64,000 nt of DNA from the NCBI GenBank assembly GCA_937929805.1, contig CALFUT010000037.1, positions 26,529 to 90,528 of the forward strand, in the 5' to 3' direction. A program made the translations under genes and the position numbers. The first letter of the stretch is position 1. Each line of letters opens with the position of its first letter. The notes below the pieces were generated by a model. That model did no database searches and was not told the origin of the DNA. It saw nothing but the letters and a program-made list of their open reading frames with translations. The stretch comes from an uncultured Pirellulaceae bacterium. GTDB lineage: Bacteria; Planctomycetota; Planctomycetia; Pirellulales; Pirellulaceae. Shown here piece after piece: positions 27,240-37,138 of this stretch.

Positions 27240-28661
27240 TCAAACTTCATAATTGTCGCCGCCGTGGGTTTGTGAGCGGCTGATTTTGTCCATCGCGTAA
27301 AGCCCCGCCAACACAAATTCAACGCACGATGCGCGGACGGCAGAGTCGGAGGATGAGTTGACCTCAAACGCTTTCTCCCAAGCCGGTGGGACTCGTTTGA
27401 GCCGTTCGGCGTACTCGGATGACGGCACCATGTCACCGACCTCGATTCGGACGCCTTTGCCAAAAATCTCTGAGATCTCGGCTAAGCCGTGCTCGGAAAT
27501 GTATTCCTCGAAAACGATTTGAATCGCTTCGGCCACGATGCTGTCGAGCACTTGTCGTTCTGACATTTGATGGCTTCCCATCAAGTCCAGTTCCAGTTTT
27601 CCCAATGCGGACGTGTACAAATGCCCGAGGTCGCTGATGCGAGGAACCGCCGGCTTTTCGTTCAAGCTGATGGCTCGCTGTCGAGCACTGGCGATCATGG
27701 TGCGATAGTTGGCGGTGCTGAAGCGAACGCTGACGCCCGACTGTTGGTCAACGTACTTCGATTTCCGAGCCTGAACGGAAATCTGTTCGCAGATCTCTTT
27801 CATGAAGTACGGGACTTTGATTGGATAGTCGCCATCCAGATCGATGTCGGCTTCCTGTTCCATGATTTCAATTCCCATCGCTCGATCGCGCGGGTAATGC
27901 GTTTGAATCATGCTACCGATTCGGTCTTTCAGCTGAGGGATTACTTTTCCGCTGCGATTGAACGTTGATGGGTTGGCGGAAAACAAGACCAGCACATCGA
28001 TGTCGAAGCGAACGGGGTATCCGCGAATCTGTACGTCGCGTTCTTCTAAGATGTTGAACAAACCGACTTGCACCAATTCGTCCAGTTCGGGCAACTCGTT
28101 GATCGCAAAGATGCCACGGTGCATTCGAGGAATCAGACCGAAGTGCAAAGCGTCCTCGGTGGACATGCTGACTCCGCCCGCAAGCTTGGCCGGATCGATT
28201 TCTCCAATGATGTCCGCAAACTTGGTCCCCGGAGCCAGTCGCTCGGCGTAGCGATCATCTCGATGCCACCACGCGATCGGAACGTCGGCCGGTTCGTGGT
28301 CGACAACAAACTTTTTGGCGACAGAACTGAGCGGAGCCAATGGGTCTTCGTGAAAGGGGGCCTCGGGAATGTCCAAATACGGAACGTACTCGTCCAGAAA
28401 CCGCACAAGGCCTCGCATCAGTCGGCTCTTGGCCTGCCCCTTTTCGCCTAGGTACAGCATGTCGTGTCCGGACAGTAGCGAGATATTGATCTCCGGAATG
28501 ACCGTGTCTTCGTAGCCAACAATGTTGGGATACAGGTCATCGCCGGCTGCCAGCATGCGAACGAAGTTGTCGTGAATTTCCTGTTTGACAGGCTTGGATT
28601 GCCAGCCGCTATCAAGCAATTCCTTCAGGTTGGTAGGACGAGTAGAAGCGACGGTCGACAT
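27240..28661 (-). CDS. MoxR/ChlI-type AAA+ ATPase
   Basis: A 473-residue AAA+ ATPase of the MoxR/magnesium-chelatase helix-2-insert clade. Walker A is [14 protein letters not shown] (about residues 71-84); the Walker B/sensor region includes [28 protein letters not shown] read in parts, and the sensor-1 string [26 protein letters not shown] is the arginine-finger region of this clade. It is larger than canonical MoxR (about 330), with a C-terminal extension. It pairs with the VWA gene directly downstream. Confidence 0.88.
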   Translation of the reverse strand: MSTVASTRPTNLKELLDSGWQSKPVKQEIHDNFVRMLAAGDDLYPNIVGYEDTVIPEINISLLSGHDMLYLGEKGQAKSRLMRGLVRFLDEYVPYLDIPEAPFHEDPLAPLSSVAKKFVVDHEPADVPIAWWHRDDRYAERLAPGTKFADIIGEIDPAKLAGGVSMSTEDALHFGLIPRMHRGIFAINELPELDELVQVGLFNILEERDVQIRGYPVRFDIDVLVLFSANPSTFNRSGKVIPQLKDRIGSMIQTHYPRDRAMGIEIMEQEADIDLDGDYPIKVPYFMKEICEQISVQARKSKYVDQQSGVSVRFSTANYRTMIASARQRAISLNEKPAVPRISDLGHLYTSALGKLELDLMGSHQMSERQVLDSIVAEAIQIVFEEYISEHGLAEISEIFGKGVRIEVGDMVPSSEYAERLKRVPPAWEKAFEVNSSSDSAVRASCVEFVLAGLYAMDKISRSQTHGGDNYEV

Positions 28662-28837
28662 AGGTTAAGTTTCCGTAAAATGTTTCGTGAATTTTTGTTC
28701 GACACGAATTGTGTTTTGAAGGACATTGATTGGTAGTTCAATGGACACTTTAATTGGCAGCTCGGGAGATGCATTCGAGAACCGAGATTCGGACCGATAG
28801 TTCACTAGGATGAGAGCGACTGTACGGAGGCGAAATA

Positions 28838-29470
28838 ATGTCGTCGATTGAATTTATCTACTTTGATCTGGGTAACGTAATCCTGAAGTTTGATCACTCG
28901 ACGGGGTTTCGGAACGTTGAGCAACTTTGTGGTGTGTCGCCAAAACTGGTTGACGACATTTTGTTTAATCAAGGTTTGCAACAGCAGTACGAAACGGGTT
29001 TGATTGATTGTACGCAATTTCATCAGGAATTTTGTGCCCAAGCTGGCATTGACCCTTCAAAAGAACTGTCGCGGGGTGATTTGTTGCGAGCAATTAGCGA
29101 CATCTTCTGGGCGAATCGGCCGATCTTTCCTGTCCTCACGCAGCTAAAAGCCAGAGGTTTTCCCATGGGTGTCTTGTCAAACACTTGTGACGCTCATTGG
29201 CAGTTTGTGTTTTCTCAGCACTGGGTGCTACAAACTTTCTTTGATCCGCTGGTGCTCAGCTACGAAGAAAAATCGATGAAACCAGATTCGAAAATCTACG
29301 AAGCGGCGATCAAACGGGCTGGCGTTGAACCGGGGTGCATCTTTTTCACGGACGACCGCCAAGAAAATATCGACGCGGCGATCAAAGCTGGTATCGATGC
29401 CGTGCTGTTCGAAAGCGTTCCGCAACTGGTGTTCGATCTGCAAAGCCGCGGCGTTATGATCAACTGCTAA
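28838..29470 (+). CDS. HAD-superfamily hydrolase, YihX-like
   Basis: A 210-residue HAD-IA phosphatase. Motif I is YFDLGNVILKFD (nucleophile Asp10), in which the usual second Asp is Gly, as in the YihX/HAD-IA group whose E. coli member acts on alpha-D-glucose 1-phosphate. Motif II is GVLSNT, motif III KPDSKIYEAA, and motif IV IFFTDDRQENIDAA. The start has a strong ribosome site (CGGAGG, seven-base spacer). It stands alone, divergent from the MoxR gene. The substrate is inferred only from the subgroup. Confidence 0.88.
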   Translation: MSSIEFIYFDLGNVILKFDHSTGFRNVEQLCGVSPKLVDDILFNQGLQQQYETGLIDCTQFHQEFCAQAGIDPSKELSRGDLLRAISDIFWANRPIFPVLTQLKARGFPMGVLSNTCDAHWQFVFSQHWVLQTFFDPLVLSYEEKSMKPDSKIYEAAIKRAGVEPGCIFFTDDRQENIDAAIKAGIDAVLFESVPQLVFDLQSRGVMINC

Positions 29471-29720
29471 ACGAAATAGGCTCAGCGAGGCTGTCGGCCG
29501 ACGTTTACCGATTGCGAAGTGGCTGAAATTGCATGATCACGGGTGAACGTTTACAATTCCCGCACCGCCGGTGCATGTTGCACTTACCTATAGCGTCTGT
29601 GGCGTTGAGAAAACCCAGTTCAAAGCAACCAAAAGCCGCTAGGCTTGATCGGGATGCGCTCTGGATCGCTTGGCGGGAAGACGCGACGCCCTAGAAAAAT
29701 CCATTCACTAGGAATGATAG

Positions 29721-30149
29721 ATGTCTGATTCTGATCAACAAACCGCCATTTGGACTCCCGGATGGTATGAACTCGATCAGACGCTTGTGTTGGGGCAGCG
29801 GCAAAAGTTCTGGTTCTTCGAAACGATTCCTGATACCGATTCGCAAGCCGATCAGGGAGCGAACCATTTCGAAGCTGGGATGATGTTCTTCAACAAGTCG
29901 GACGCCTCGGAAAATTGCGTTGCTCGATTTGCTCGGATTGATGAAATGCATCACGCTCAGTTGGGATCGATCCTAAGAGTGGACACGGACGGGCTCGACT
30001 ACATCTTCTTTCCCGTCGAAGGCGAGGAAGTGATCGTCAATGCAGAAGAAGAGCCCGGCTTGGCTTACGACTTCGATCAGCCGATTTCAGACTGGTCCAT
30101 CCACGTGAAGCTTTCCGACGTAAGCGAACCGATCGCCGACGTGGTTTAA
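29721..30149 (+). CDS. Hypothetical protein
   Basis: A 142-residue acidic cytoplasmic protein starting MSDSDQQTAIWTPGWYELD, with AGGA upstream of the ATG. It has no signal peptide, cysteines or recognised motif; several aromatic-rich strands (FWFFETIP, YIFFPVEGEEV) suggest a small beta fold. It is not obviously linked to its neighbours. Confidence 0.7.
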   Translation: MSDSDQQTAIWTPGWYELDQTLVLGQRQKFWFFETIPDTDSQADQGANHFEAGMMFFNKSDASENCVARFARIDEMHHAQLGSILRVDTDGLDYIFFPVEGEEVIVNAEEEPGLAYDFDQPISDWSIHVKLSDVSEPIADVV

Positions 30150-30319
30150 AATCACCCCGTTCCTTGCCATTCATTTTAAAACGATGCTGGCAATGCTATC
30201 CTCAATGCGATCCTTATACGCAGGAACACCTTTTCTTTGCAGTGGGGTTTCATCAGCAGGCGGATCGTCGAAAATTCTGATGTGATGCACATGCTTCTCC
30301 CAACCATTGCGGTAGGCCA

Positions 30320-33271
30320 GTGATGAAATTGATGAAATCTTGCAAGTCTTTATTGGGTCGCCTTGCCTCGCTGCGTGCAGTTTGCTTGAGCTCAGTCGGT
30401 TTGTTTTTCGCGTTGGGTTCCGTTGCTTGGTCTAATGTGGGGGTCGCTCAGGAGCAAACGCCGACACCAACGTTAACGTCGCCTCGGCCAATCCCTGGCG
30501 CGGCGGATGGTGCTCAGACGCCAACGAATGCGACACAAGGCTCCGGTGCTGATGTTGCTCCAGCAGGGAAAGAGATCGTCGATGGCGGTGGATCGGTCGA
30601 TTTCTTGCAGCAAAATCAACCGTTGATTCTGCAAGCCGAAGCCCTCGCGGGGCAGCCGTTTGGGGTGGGGCGAATCAAGTTTCGCCTGCGTCCGGGGGAC
30701 GAATTAATCGATCGGACGGGTGCGACGTTGTTAAGCGACCCGGCCAATCGAATTCTCTATCCGGTAGTCACCAAGTCGCCAGTCAAACGATTCATCGAGA
30801 ACTTCACCGGTGCACGTCTGGGGAATCCGGATGATGTGCACTCGGTCTGGTTTCTGTTTCGTGGTGAAGCACCTTTGCAACTGGTCCTGCACGGCAGCGG
30901 CGCGGTTCCGGTCAACGTGCAGGTGGGCTATCCCCGGCGAGCCCGTCAATTCGATCGGTTTGTGCGGCAATGGTGGGAGGCTTTCAATGGCGCGACCAAT
31001 GATCAGATCAAGGCAGGAGACTATCCGTCGGCGTTCGAGGTCTATCTGAAATCGATGGTTGGCCGTCGAATGGGGCAGCCGGTGAAGTCTCAGTTTCAGA
31101 AAAAGAAAGACCCTTTGACCGCGACGTTCGAATTGATGTTCGATGTCGAGGGATTGCGAGCGGAGAACATTGAATCGGCGATGTTGAATGGGGTCGCGCC
31201 AGCAGTTTCCAATCTGCCGATCCCTCAACCGATCGGCTGGACGCCACTTTTGATTGATAATCTGCCCGATGAATTGCCGGTTGAACCCATCGCTCGATAC
31301 ATCCCTGAGGAGTGTTTTTATCTCCGGTTTGGGACGTGGGAGAATCAGCTGTGGTTGCAACGTCTCACCGAGGAGTTTGGTGGCGACCTTGGACGAATGA
31401 TTCAGCTGAGAGGATTTCAGTACAAGATTCAAACGAAGTTCCTTGATCAGTTGGCGATCGAGTCCAGCGAGTTTGACCGGTTGTTCGCGGGGAACTTGAT
31501 CGAGGATGTCGCGGTTGCCGGGATGGATACTTACTTTGACGACGGCAGCGCGGTTGGCGTCTTGCTGTACGCCAGCAAAACGAAATTGCTGGAGAATAGT
31601 CTCCGCAAGAAACGAAAACAGTTCGTTAAAGACCATCAGGATCAACAGGCGACCTTACAAACGATTGACGTGAACGGGACGCCGGTCGAATTTCTTTCGA
31701 CGCCCGATAATCGCTATCGATCGTTTTACGTGGTGTCGGGCGATTGCCATTTGACGACGACGTCGTTGACTTTGGCGACTCGGTTCTTAGAGGCCGCCAA
31801 CGGCAAAGGCTCTTTGGCTGACACCGCCGAGTTCAAGTTCGCTCGTTATAACCTGCCGTTGGATCGAAGCGACACCATTTTCGTGTACGCGTCGACTCCT
31901 TTTTTACAGAACCTGCTGACGCCTCAATATCAAATTGAACTGCGACGTCGGAATCAGATTGTCACCGACATCATGATGCTGGAGATGGCTTCTCTGGCCG
32001 CTGCAGGAGAAGGCTTTGGGCAAGCGGACGTTCCGCAATTGATTAGTCAAGGCTTTCTGCCTCAAGGGTTTGGGGCTCGACCTGACGCCGGCCGCGTGGA
32101 TGTTTCGGGGGAGACGTGGGTGGATTCGGTTCGAGGCCGACGCGGTTTTTTTGTGCCGATTCCCGATCTTCCAATTGTTCAGGTCAGCCAAGAGGAAGCT
32201 GCGTGGTACCGCGAGCGAGCACAGTTTTTTACGGCCAATATCAAGACGCTTGATCCGATGCTGGTGGCGATTAAGCGGTATCAGCATGAGGAAAAAGAGA
32301 ACGTCGAGCGCGTTGTGTTTGACGCTCGGTTGGCTCCGTTTGGCGAAGCGAAGTATGGGTGGCTCATGTCGATGCTAGGCGCGCCGTTGGAGCAAGAAAT
32401 TGCTCACAGCCCCGAGGACATTATCAGCCTTCAAGCAAGCATGAAGGGTGGACGTTTGCTGGGCGGGGGAATGCAAGCGGCCAGTGGTCCCCTGCCCTAT
32501 CATCTGTTTGCTGCGGTCCAAGATTATCTTGATCCGAACATCAATCTGCGTCCCAACTCGATCGTACGATTGTTGCAAACGCTCCGCGAGGTGCCTGGGC
32601 ATTTGGGTGCGTCGCCTCAACCGGGGTATTTAAACTTCATTCCTCGTCTGGGTGGCGAGCCTGACGTGTACGGCTACACATACTCGCGGTTACTGAAGTT
32701 ATGGCGATTGCAGTGGGGCGACTTTTCGGTGCTGGGGTTCGATCAACAGCGTCTGGAACGGCTGAAGCCGCATCTAGTCGTCGTGCCATCGGAGCGACCG
32801 GCTCAGATTCGGTTGGAGGTCGGGGATCTGGCGGCGTCAAATCTTAAGGCGTGGGCGAATTCAGTGAACTACCGCCGAAGTTGGCAGACCTCGATCGCAA
32901 ATGTTCGACTGCTGAATATGTTGACACAACAATATCGAGTCGATCCGGGAGCGGCGTTGACCATCGTCGAGCGAATGCTGGACGTGACGTTAGTGTGCTC
33001 GCTTGATGGCCAATACGAGTTGGCTCAGCTGGATTCTGGACGGCAAATTTGGCGATCGACCGCTTGGCCGTCGTTTTCTCAGCCGCAGTTGCCCGAAGAT
33101 CATGTTGCGCCATTTTTGAAGTGGTTTCGCGGGTTGGAAGTTCAGGTCAGCAAAGCGGATACCCAGTTTTCTGTCCACGGCGTGTTGGATATCGAGCGTT
33201 CCGAGGTCGAGGAAAGCATGCTGCCATCGTTTGATTTGTTCAAAGGATTTAGCAACCTGTTTGGCGAATGA
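30320..33271 (+). CDS. Very large secreted protein of unknown function
   Basis: A 983-residue protein. The start is GTG with an ATG as codon 2 (MMKLMKSCKSLLGRLAS); a signal peptide ends near GVAQEQ. After a Pro/Thr-rich spacer come domains with short motifs such as YIPEECFYLRFGTWENQLWLQ and DTIFVYASTPFLQNLLTP. The order (signal, spacer, then a domain that opens with a P-x-E-C-F-Y-L-R pattern and is followed by self-cleared beta strands) resembles the secreted protein at 20552-22822, but sequence identity is low by eye. No enzyme motif was seen. Confidence 0.75.
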   Translation: MMKLMKSCKSLLGRLASLRAVCLSSVGLFFALGSVAWSNVGVAQEQTPTPTLTSPRPIPGAADGAQTPTNATQGSGADVAPAGKEIVDGGGSVDFLQQNQPLILQAEALAGQPFGVGRIKFRLRPGDELIDRTGATLLSDPANRILYPVVTKSPVKRFIENFTGARLGNPDDVHSVWFLFRGEAPLQLVLHGSGAVPVNVQVGYPRRARQFDRFVRQWWEAFNGATNDQIKAGDYPSAFEVYLKSMVGRRMGQPVKSQFQKKKDPLTATFELMFDVEGLRAENIESAMLNGVAPAVSNLPIPQPIGWTPLLIDNLPDELPVEPIARYIPEECFYLRFGTWENQLWLQRLTEEFGGDLGRMIQLRGFQYKIQTKFLDQLAIESSEFDRLFAGNLIEDVAVAGMDTYFDDGSAVGVLLYASKTKLLENSLRKKRKQFVKDHQDQQATLQTIDVNGTPVEFLSTPDNRYRSFYVVSGDCHLTTTSLTLATRFLEAANGKGSLADTAEFKFARYNLPLDRSDTIFVYASTPFLQNLLTPQYQIELRRRNQIVTDIMMLEMASLAAAGEGFGQADVPQLISQGFLPQGFGARPDAGRVDVSGETWVDSVRGRRGFFVPIPDLPIVQVSQEEAAWYRERAQFFTANIKTLDPMLVAIKRYQHEEKENVERVVFDARLAPFGEAKYGWLMSMLGAPLEQEIAHSPEDIISLQASMKGGRLLGGGMQAASGPLPYHLFAAVQDYLDPNINLRPNSIVRLLQTLREVPGHLGASPQPGYLNFIPRLGGEPDVYGYTYSRLLKLWRLQWGDFSVLGFDQQRLERLKPHLVVVPSERPAQIRLEVGDLAASNLKAWANSVNYRRSWQTSIANVRLLNMLTQQYRVDPGAALTIVERMLDVTLVCSLDGQYELAQLDSGRQIWRSTAWPSFSQPQLPEDHVAPFLKWFRGLEVQVSKADTQFSVHGVLDIERSEVEESMLPSFDLFKGFSNLFGE

Positions 33272-33589
33272 GCAAATTTTGTTTTCCAAAACCCGGCTTC
33301 GAAGAACGTTTTTAAACCACGAGATTGACGAAAGGATCGAAACGCTGTGACCGATAAGGTCGACTTTCACCTTCGTGCATTTTCCGTGTTTCGTGGTTGG
33401 CAATCGCTTGCGAGACAAGTAGGTGCGGTCGGCGTGCTGTCGTACCCCGCGATTAATTGTGGGCTCGCCTGTTCTGGGCATGGCGTTTGGAGGACCTCGT
33501 CCTTATATTTTCACGTCAGCCGATCTCCCTCTTGGCGTCGGCTTTCTCTTGTCCCACCTGATCCATGACTTTTTGGAAAATTGCTCGCA
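33272..33589. other. Gene-free stretch before terC
   Basis: About 318 bases between the large secreted protein and the terC-like gene on the same strand. It presumably carries the terC promoter. No hairpin, RNA or gene was recognised. Confidence 0.45.
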
Positions 33590-34408
33590 ATGGAACTGGC
33601 GATCGCACTGCTTGCCCTGACAGCGATGGAAATCGTGCTGGGCATCGACAACATTGTTTTCATCACGATTCTCTCAGGACGCCTTCCGAAAGAGCAGCAA
33701 CCTTCGGCGCGGCGGATGGGTTTGATGCTCGCGTTGGGCTCGCGTTTGTTGCTGCTGTTTTTGCTATTCTGGATGGTGAACGGCGATGTGTTCAAGAAGC
33801 CCGTTTTTCACCTGACGGACCTCGGTATTCCAACGGCAGTGATCGATCGGTTCACCGCACCGGCACCAGACGGCCACTTTGAGATTCCAGAAGCGACGCT
33901 GGAGAAAATTCAGCAGGAGTACTTCGAGGAAGCCGACGGGATTTCGTGGAAGGATCTGATCTTGTTACTGGGCGGTCTGTTTCTGGTGGGCAAGAGTGTG
34001 TGGGAGATCCATGACGAATTTGGTCACGTGGGCGATCACGACGTAGCTGGGGCATCGGTGACCTTTGCGGGCGTGCTGATGCAGATCGCGGTGATGGATG
34101 TGGTATTTTCGTTGGACAGCGTGATCACGGCGGTGGGGATGGTGGACAACGTGTACGTGATGGTCGCATCGATCATTCTTGCAGTCATCGTGATGTTAAT
34201 TTTTGCCGAGCCGGTCAGCCGATTCGTGGACTCGCATCCGACTTTGAAAATGCTGGCGTTGAGCTTTTTAATTCTGATCGGTGTGATGCTGGTCGCCGAG
34301 GGCTTGGGGGCTCATTTGGACAAGGGCTATATCTACTTCGCCATGTTCTTCGCGCTGGTTGTGGAAGTCATGAACATTGGCTTGCGATCAAAGAGAGTCA
34401 CGAATTAG
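33590..34408 (+). CDS. TerC-family integral membrane protein
   Basis: About 272 residues with seven predicted membrane helices. TerC signatures: EIVLGIDNIVFITIL near the N-terminus and MDVVFSLDSVITAVGM in the middle, each with the acidic residue set in a hydrophobic helix that is thought to coordinate metal. Family members (TerC, YgdQ, Alx, MeeF) have been linked to manganese export coupled to protein secretion and to tellurite resistance. A soluble insertion of about 60 residues lies between helices 2 and 3 (PAPDGHFEIPEATLEKIQQE). I use ATG at 33590 rather than TTG at 33581. It is convergent with the next gene, with eight bases between stops. Confidence 0.9.
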   Translation: MELAIALLALTAMEIVLGIDNIVFITILSGRLPKEQQPSARRMGLMLALGSRLLLLFLLFWMVNGDVFKKPVFHLTDLGIPTAVIDRFTAPAPDGHFEIPEATLEKIQQEYFEEADGISWKDLILLLGGLFLVGKSVWEIHDEFGHVGDHDVAGASVTFAGVLMQIAVMDVVFSLDSVITAVGMVDNVYVMVASIILAVIVMLIFAEPVSRFVDSHPTLKMLALSFLILIGVMLVAEGLGAHLDKGYIYFAMFFALVVEVMNIGLRSKRVTN

Positions 34409-34416
34409 GCGTGCCT

Positions 34417-35376
34417 TCACATGGATTTTTCGGCGAGGCTACAGTTTTTGCTGCGGTGAATCAGTTCACTGGCTGCTGCGGGCCAATTCGGATATCGGAA
34501 TGCGAAGCCGGCATCTAACAGCCGCCCCGGAATTACACGGCGGCTTTTCAAGATCAGTTCGATATCGGTACGCATGAAGATGGCTCCAATTTTGGCCATC
34601 CATTTGGTAGCGGGAAGCCCGATCGGAACGTTCATCGCTGATCGTAGTTCACGCTGAAAAACGCGTTGAGGCAGCGGGTTGGGAGCGCAGATGTTGACTG
34701 GACCGTCGATGTCGTCGCGATCGATTAGAAACTTAATCGCGGCGTTGAAGTCGGACTCGTGAATCCACGAAACGAACTGTTTGCCTCCGGCAATGCTGCC
34801 CCCCAACCATCGTCCGGTTAGAGTCCGAAGGACATCGAAGACTCCTCCCGGATCGGGCGACATCACCATCGAAGTCCGCAGCGCGACTTTGCGAGTCTGT
34901 GGCGTATTGGCTCGATCAAGCTCATTTTCCCATGCTTTGGCAATGTCGATGCTGCGACTCCAATAGGCCGGAACGTCAGGTTCGTTGCCGCCGATCATGC
35001 CCGAGGACTCGTCGTTGGACGCGTCGAAACGGTGAGCGTAAATGGTGGCGGTACTCATCTGCAGCCACAAACGCGGCGGAGTCTTGGATTGCTGGATCGC
35101 TTGGCCAATCACGCGAGTCGAATCGACTCGTGAATCCATCATCTGACGAAAGTTTTCATCGGTGTAGCGGCAGTTGACCGTGCGGCCGGCCAAGTTGATC
35201 ACGACGTTCGCGTTGTCAATGTGCCGGACCCAACCGCCCAGCGATTTACCATCCCAGTGTTTGGACGGGTCGTTGGACGAGCGACTAAGGATAACGACGT
35301 TGTAACCGTGGGCGATGAAGTATCGCTTGAGTATCTGACCGACCTGACCGGAACCGCCTGGGATGAGGATGTTCAT
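34417..35376 (-). CDS. TIGR01777-family NAD(P)-dependent epimerase (SDR)
   Basis: A 319-residue extended-SDR protein. The Rossmann motif is GGSGQVGQILKRYF (residues 7-20). Further along are VVINLAGRTVNCRYTDENF, typical of the TIGR01777/YfcH group, and the C-terminal DUF1731 segment (GRLLDAGFAFRYPNW). The usual catalytic Tyr/Lys context is seen around YAHRFDASNDES. The substrate is unknown; relatives are annotated as sugar-nucleotide epimerases. Confidence 0.88.
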   Translation of the reverse strand: MNILIPGGSGQVGQILKRYFIAHGYNVVILSRSSNDPSKHWDGKSLGGWVRHIDNANVVINLAGRTVNCRYTDENFRQMMDSRVDSTRVIGQAIQQSKTPPRLWLQMSTATIYAHRFDASNDESSGMIGGNEPDVPAYWSRSIDIAKAWENELDRANTPQTRKVALRTSMVMSPDPGGVFDVLRTLTGRWLGGSIAGGKQFVSWIHESDFNAAIKFLIDRDDIDGPVNICAPNPLPQRVFQRELRSAMNVPIGLPATKWMAKIGAIFMRTDIELILKSRRVIPGRLLDAGFAFRYPNWPAAASELIHRSKNCSLAEKSM

Positions 35377-35839
35377 ATTGGTTTGGAAGTTCGATGCGAC
35401 AGACTGTAAAAGCCGAGAACTTATTCCGGCGCGGAGCCATCCCCATAGGTATGACTGGGCTCCAAGCTGGCAGATAACAGATCAACTTGGCCCGATAACG
35501 CATTTTTGTGGCAAAGACGATCCCGTTCACCACCTGAAGTGGTACGCTCTTTTCTCCTGTTTAATTCCACGCTACGAACGTCGTGTCACAAGTTTTACTT
35601 TTCGCACGGAATTGCGAAAATTTTAGAAAACAACGAAGAAGCGAACACAATCGCGCAAAGACTGCGTGGTTTTGTGGCAACGTCGTTGCGGGCGGCAAGA
35701 GAGATCTAATCTGCCGAACGAGCGGGTGAAATCTCGAAAGATATCTTCTTTAGTTTTCCCAACGCGTGTACGACCTTTCGCCGCGCACGTATGCTTCGCG
35801 AGTAGAAAACCAGCGAGTGGCGATGTGAAATCGCCGGTA
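35377..35839. other. Gene-free stretch with an AT-rich hairpin
   Basis: 463 bases between the epimerase start and the LacI stop (both leftward), so it should hold the epimerase promoter and the LacI terminator. TTTTCGCA (35598-35605) and TGCGAAAA (35612-35619) form a perfect 8-bp stem with a 6-base loop, flanked by T/A-rich sequence; it may be a weak bidirectional terminator. No gene was recognised. Confidence 0.5.
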
Positions 35840-36862
35840 CTATTTCACTTCCTGAGTCGATTCGCGGATGATCAGTTCAGGCGGAAAATCAGGAATTTCG
35901 TACGACTGCTTATTGATTAGCTTGACCAAGGCGTCTGCCGCTGCTTCGCCCATTTCTTTTGCAGGCTGGCGAACCGATGTCAGTGGTGGCGTCGCGAACG
36001 ATGCCTCAAGTTGGTCGTCAAAGCCGATGATTGAGACGTCTTCGGGGACGCTAATGCCTTGACGATACAACGCAAGCCTAGCACCGAACGCGGTTAAGTC
36101 ATTCGCTGCAAAGATGGCTGTGAAATCCTTGCTTCGGGAAAGAAGTGTTTCGATTGCTTTGACGCCAGACTCTCCGTCGAACAACCCTTCACAGATCATG
36201 TCCTCGTCAAACGCGATCGAAGCCTCTTGCAAGGCGCGCTTATATCCTTCCAAACGATGAATGGAATCGGGATGGTCGATGATACCGGTGATGTGAGCAA
36301 TTTTCCGATGTCCCAATTCGATTAAGTGGTTGGTCGCTTGGAAGGCTCCTTCTTCGTTATCAACGTACAAACACTGTGATTCCCATTCATCAATCTTTCT
36401 GCCAACCGCAACACATGGCAACCGCTCCCGGAGGTCTTGCAATTGGTCCATCGGCAATCGACCGCCAACTAAAATCAAACCGTCAACTTTGCGACCGACT
36501 AAGGTCTCTAATGCAGCATACCCAATTTCGGGTTTCCACTGACCGTCGGCAAAAATCGGTGAGTATGAAGTGCCTGTCAGCCTTGACAAAACTCCTTGGG
36601 AAATTCCGTCGTAGAACGGGCTACCGATGTTCTGAGTCAGAATTCCAATCGTTTTGGTTTGTCCGCCAGCAAGCGATCGAGCGAAAATGTTCGGCTCGAA
36701 GTTCATCGCCTTCATGGCTTCAAGAACCGCGGTCCGTTTATCCTCGTTGACCGGCGTTGAATCGTTTAGGACACGTGAAACGGTGCTTTTGGAAACGTTT
36801 GCTTGACGAGCGATGTCGTTAATCGTCACGTTTTTGCGGGAAGGTGCAGCTGGCTTTTTCAT
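35840..36862 (-). CDS. LacI/GalR-family transcriptional regulator
   Basis: A 340-residue repressor. The N-terminal helix-turn-helix and hinge read NVTINDIARQANVSKSTVSR followed by VLND, the LacI signature, with the hinge FARSLAGGQTKTIGIL. The rest is a periplasmic-binding-protein-like sensor domain (VDGLILVGG, FTAIFAANDLTAFGA, FDDQLEASFATPPLTSVRQP). These proteins bind pseudo-palindromes with a central CG and are induced by sugars. Candidate sites lie upstream of the divergent gene at 37139, and again at 46230 and 54024. It is transcribed away from the glycan gene cluster that it probably controls. Confidence 0.92.
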   Translation of the reverse strand: MKKPAAPSRKNVTINDIARQANVSKSTVSRVLNDSTPVNEDKRTAVLEAMKAMNFEPNIFARSLAGGQTKTIGILTQNIGSPFYDGISQGVLSRLTGTSYSPIFADGQWKPEIGYAALETLVGRKVDGLILVGGRLPMDQLQDLRERLPCVAVGRKIDEWESQCLYVDNEEGAFQATNHLIELGHRKIAHITGIIDHPDSIHRLEGYKRALQEASIAFDEDMICEGLFDGESGVKAIETLLSRSKDFTAIFAANDLTAFGARLALYRQGISVPEDVSIIGFDDQLEASFATPPLTSVRQPAKEMGEAAADALVKLINKQSYEIPDFPPELIIRESTQEVK

Positions 36863-37004
36863 GAGCTCATGTTACTCGTAATTCGGTGCATTCTGAAGAT
36901 GCGGCCTTCGGGCTTCCGTTGCGGGAAGAGTCCCGCGAATAAGAGATTTTAGACAAGAAAAGATATCTGTTTAGTCGCTATTTTAAGGGGTTTATCATAC
37001 AATT

Positions 37005-37018
37005 TGAAACCGATTTCA
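37005..37018. promoter_or_regulatory. Candidate LacI-family operator O1
   Basis: TGAAA-CCGA-TTTCA: two perfect 5-base arms around a CG-containing centre, the shape of GalR/CcpA-type operators. It lies 134 bases upstream of the DUF1559 gene ATG and 67 bases upstream of O2. Confidence 0.65.
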
Positions 37019-37071
37019 CAATTTTATGAAAAATCCTTGACCCAAGACCCGACCTACCGTTATGATTGGGA

Positions 37072-37089
37072 TATGAAAGCGGTTTCATA
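37072..37089. promoter_or_regulatory. Candidate LacI-family operator O2 overlapping a promoter
   Basis: TATGAAAGCGGTTTCATA has perfect 7-base arms (TATGAAA/TTTCATA) around GCGG. A TATACT hexamer at 37091-37096 directly after it is a plausible -10 box, and TTGGGA at 37066 a weak -35 box, so bound repressor would cover the promoter of the gene starting at 37139. Confidence 0.7.
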
Positions 37090-37138
37090 CTATACTAAAT
37101 TTTCTGCCCGTAATGTGGTCACTCTGAGGAGATGTGAA

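Noticed and set aside
30731..31645. 304-codon open frame on the minus strand
   Set aside because: Antisense to the 983-residue secreted protein; no ribosome site and biased composition of a shadow frame.
36775..36812. GGAAACGTTTGC operator-like string near the start of the LacI gene
   Set aside because: It lies within the codons of the helix-turn-helix and is not a symmetric TGAAA/TTTCA site, so likely chance.
37004..37138. Extension of the DUF1559 frame upstream to 37004
   Set aside because: It would run through two operator palindromes and a -10 box and precede the prepilin leader; the ATG at 37139 has AGGAG.
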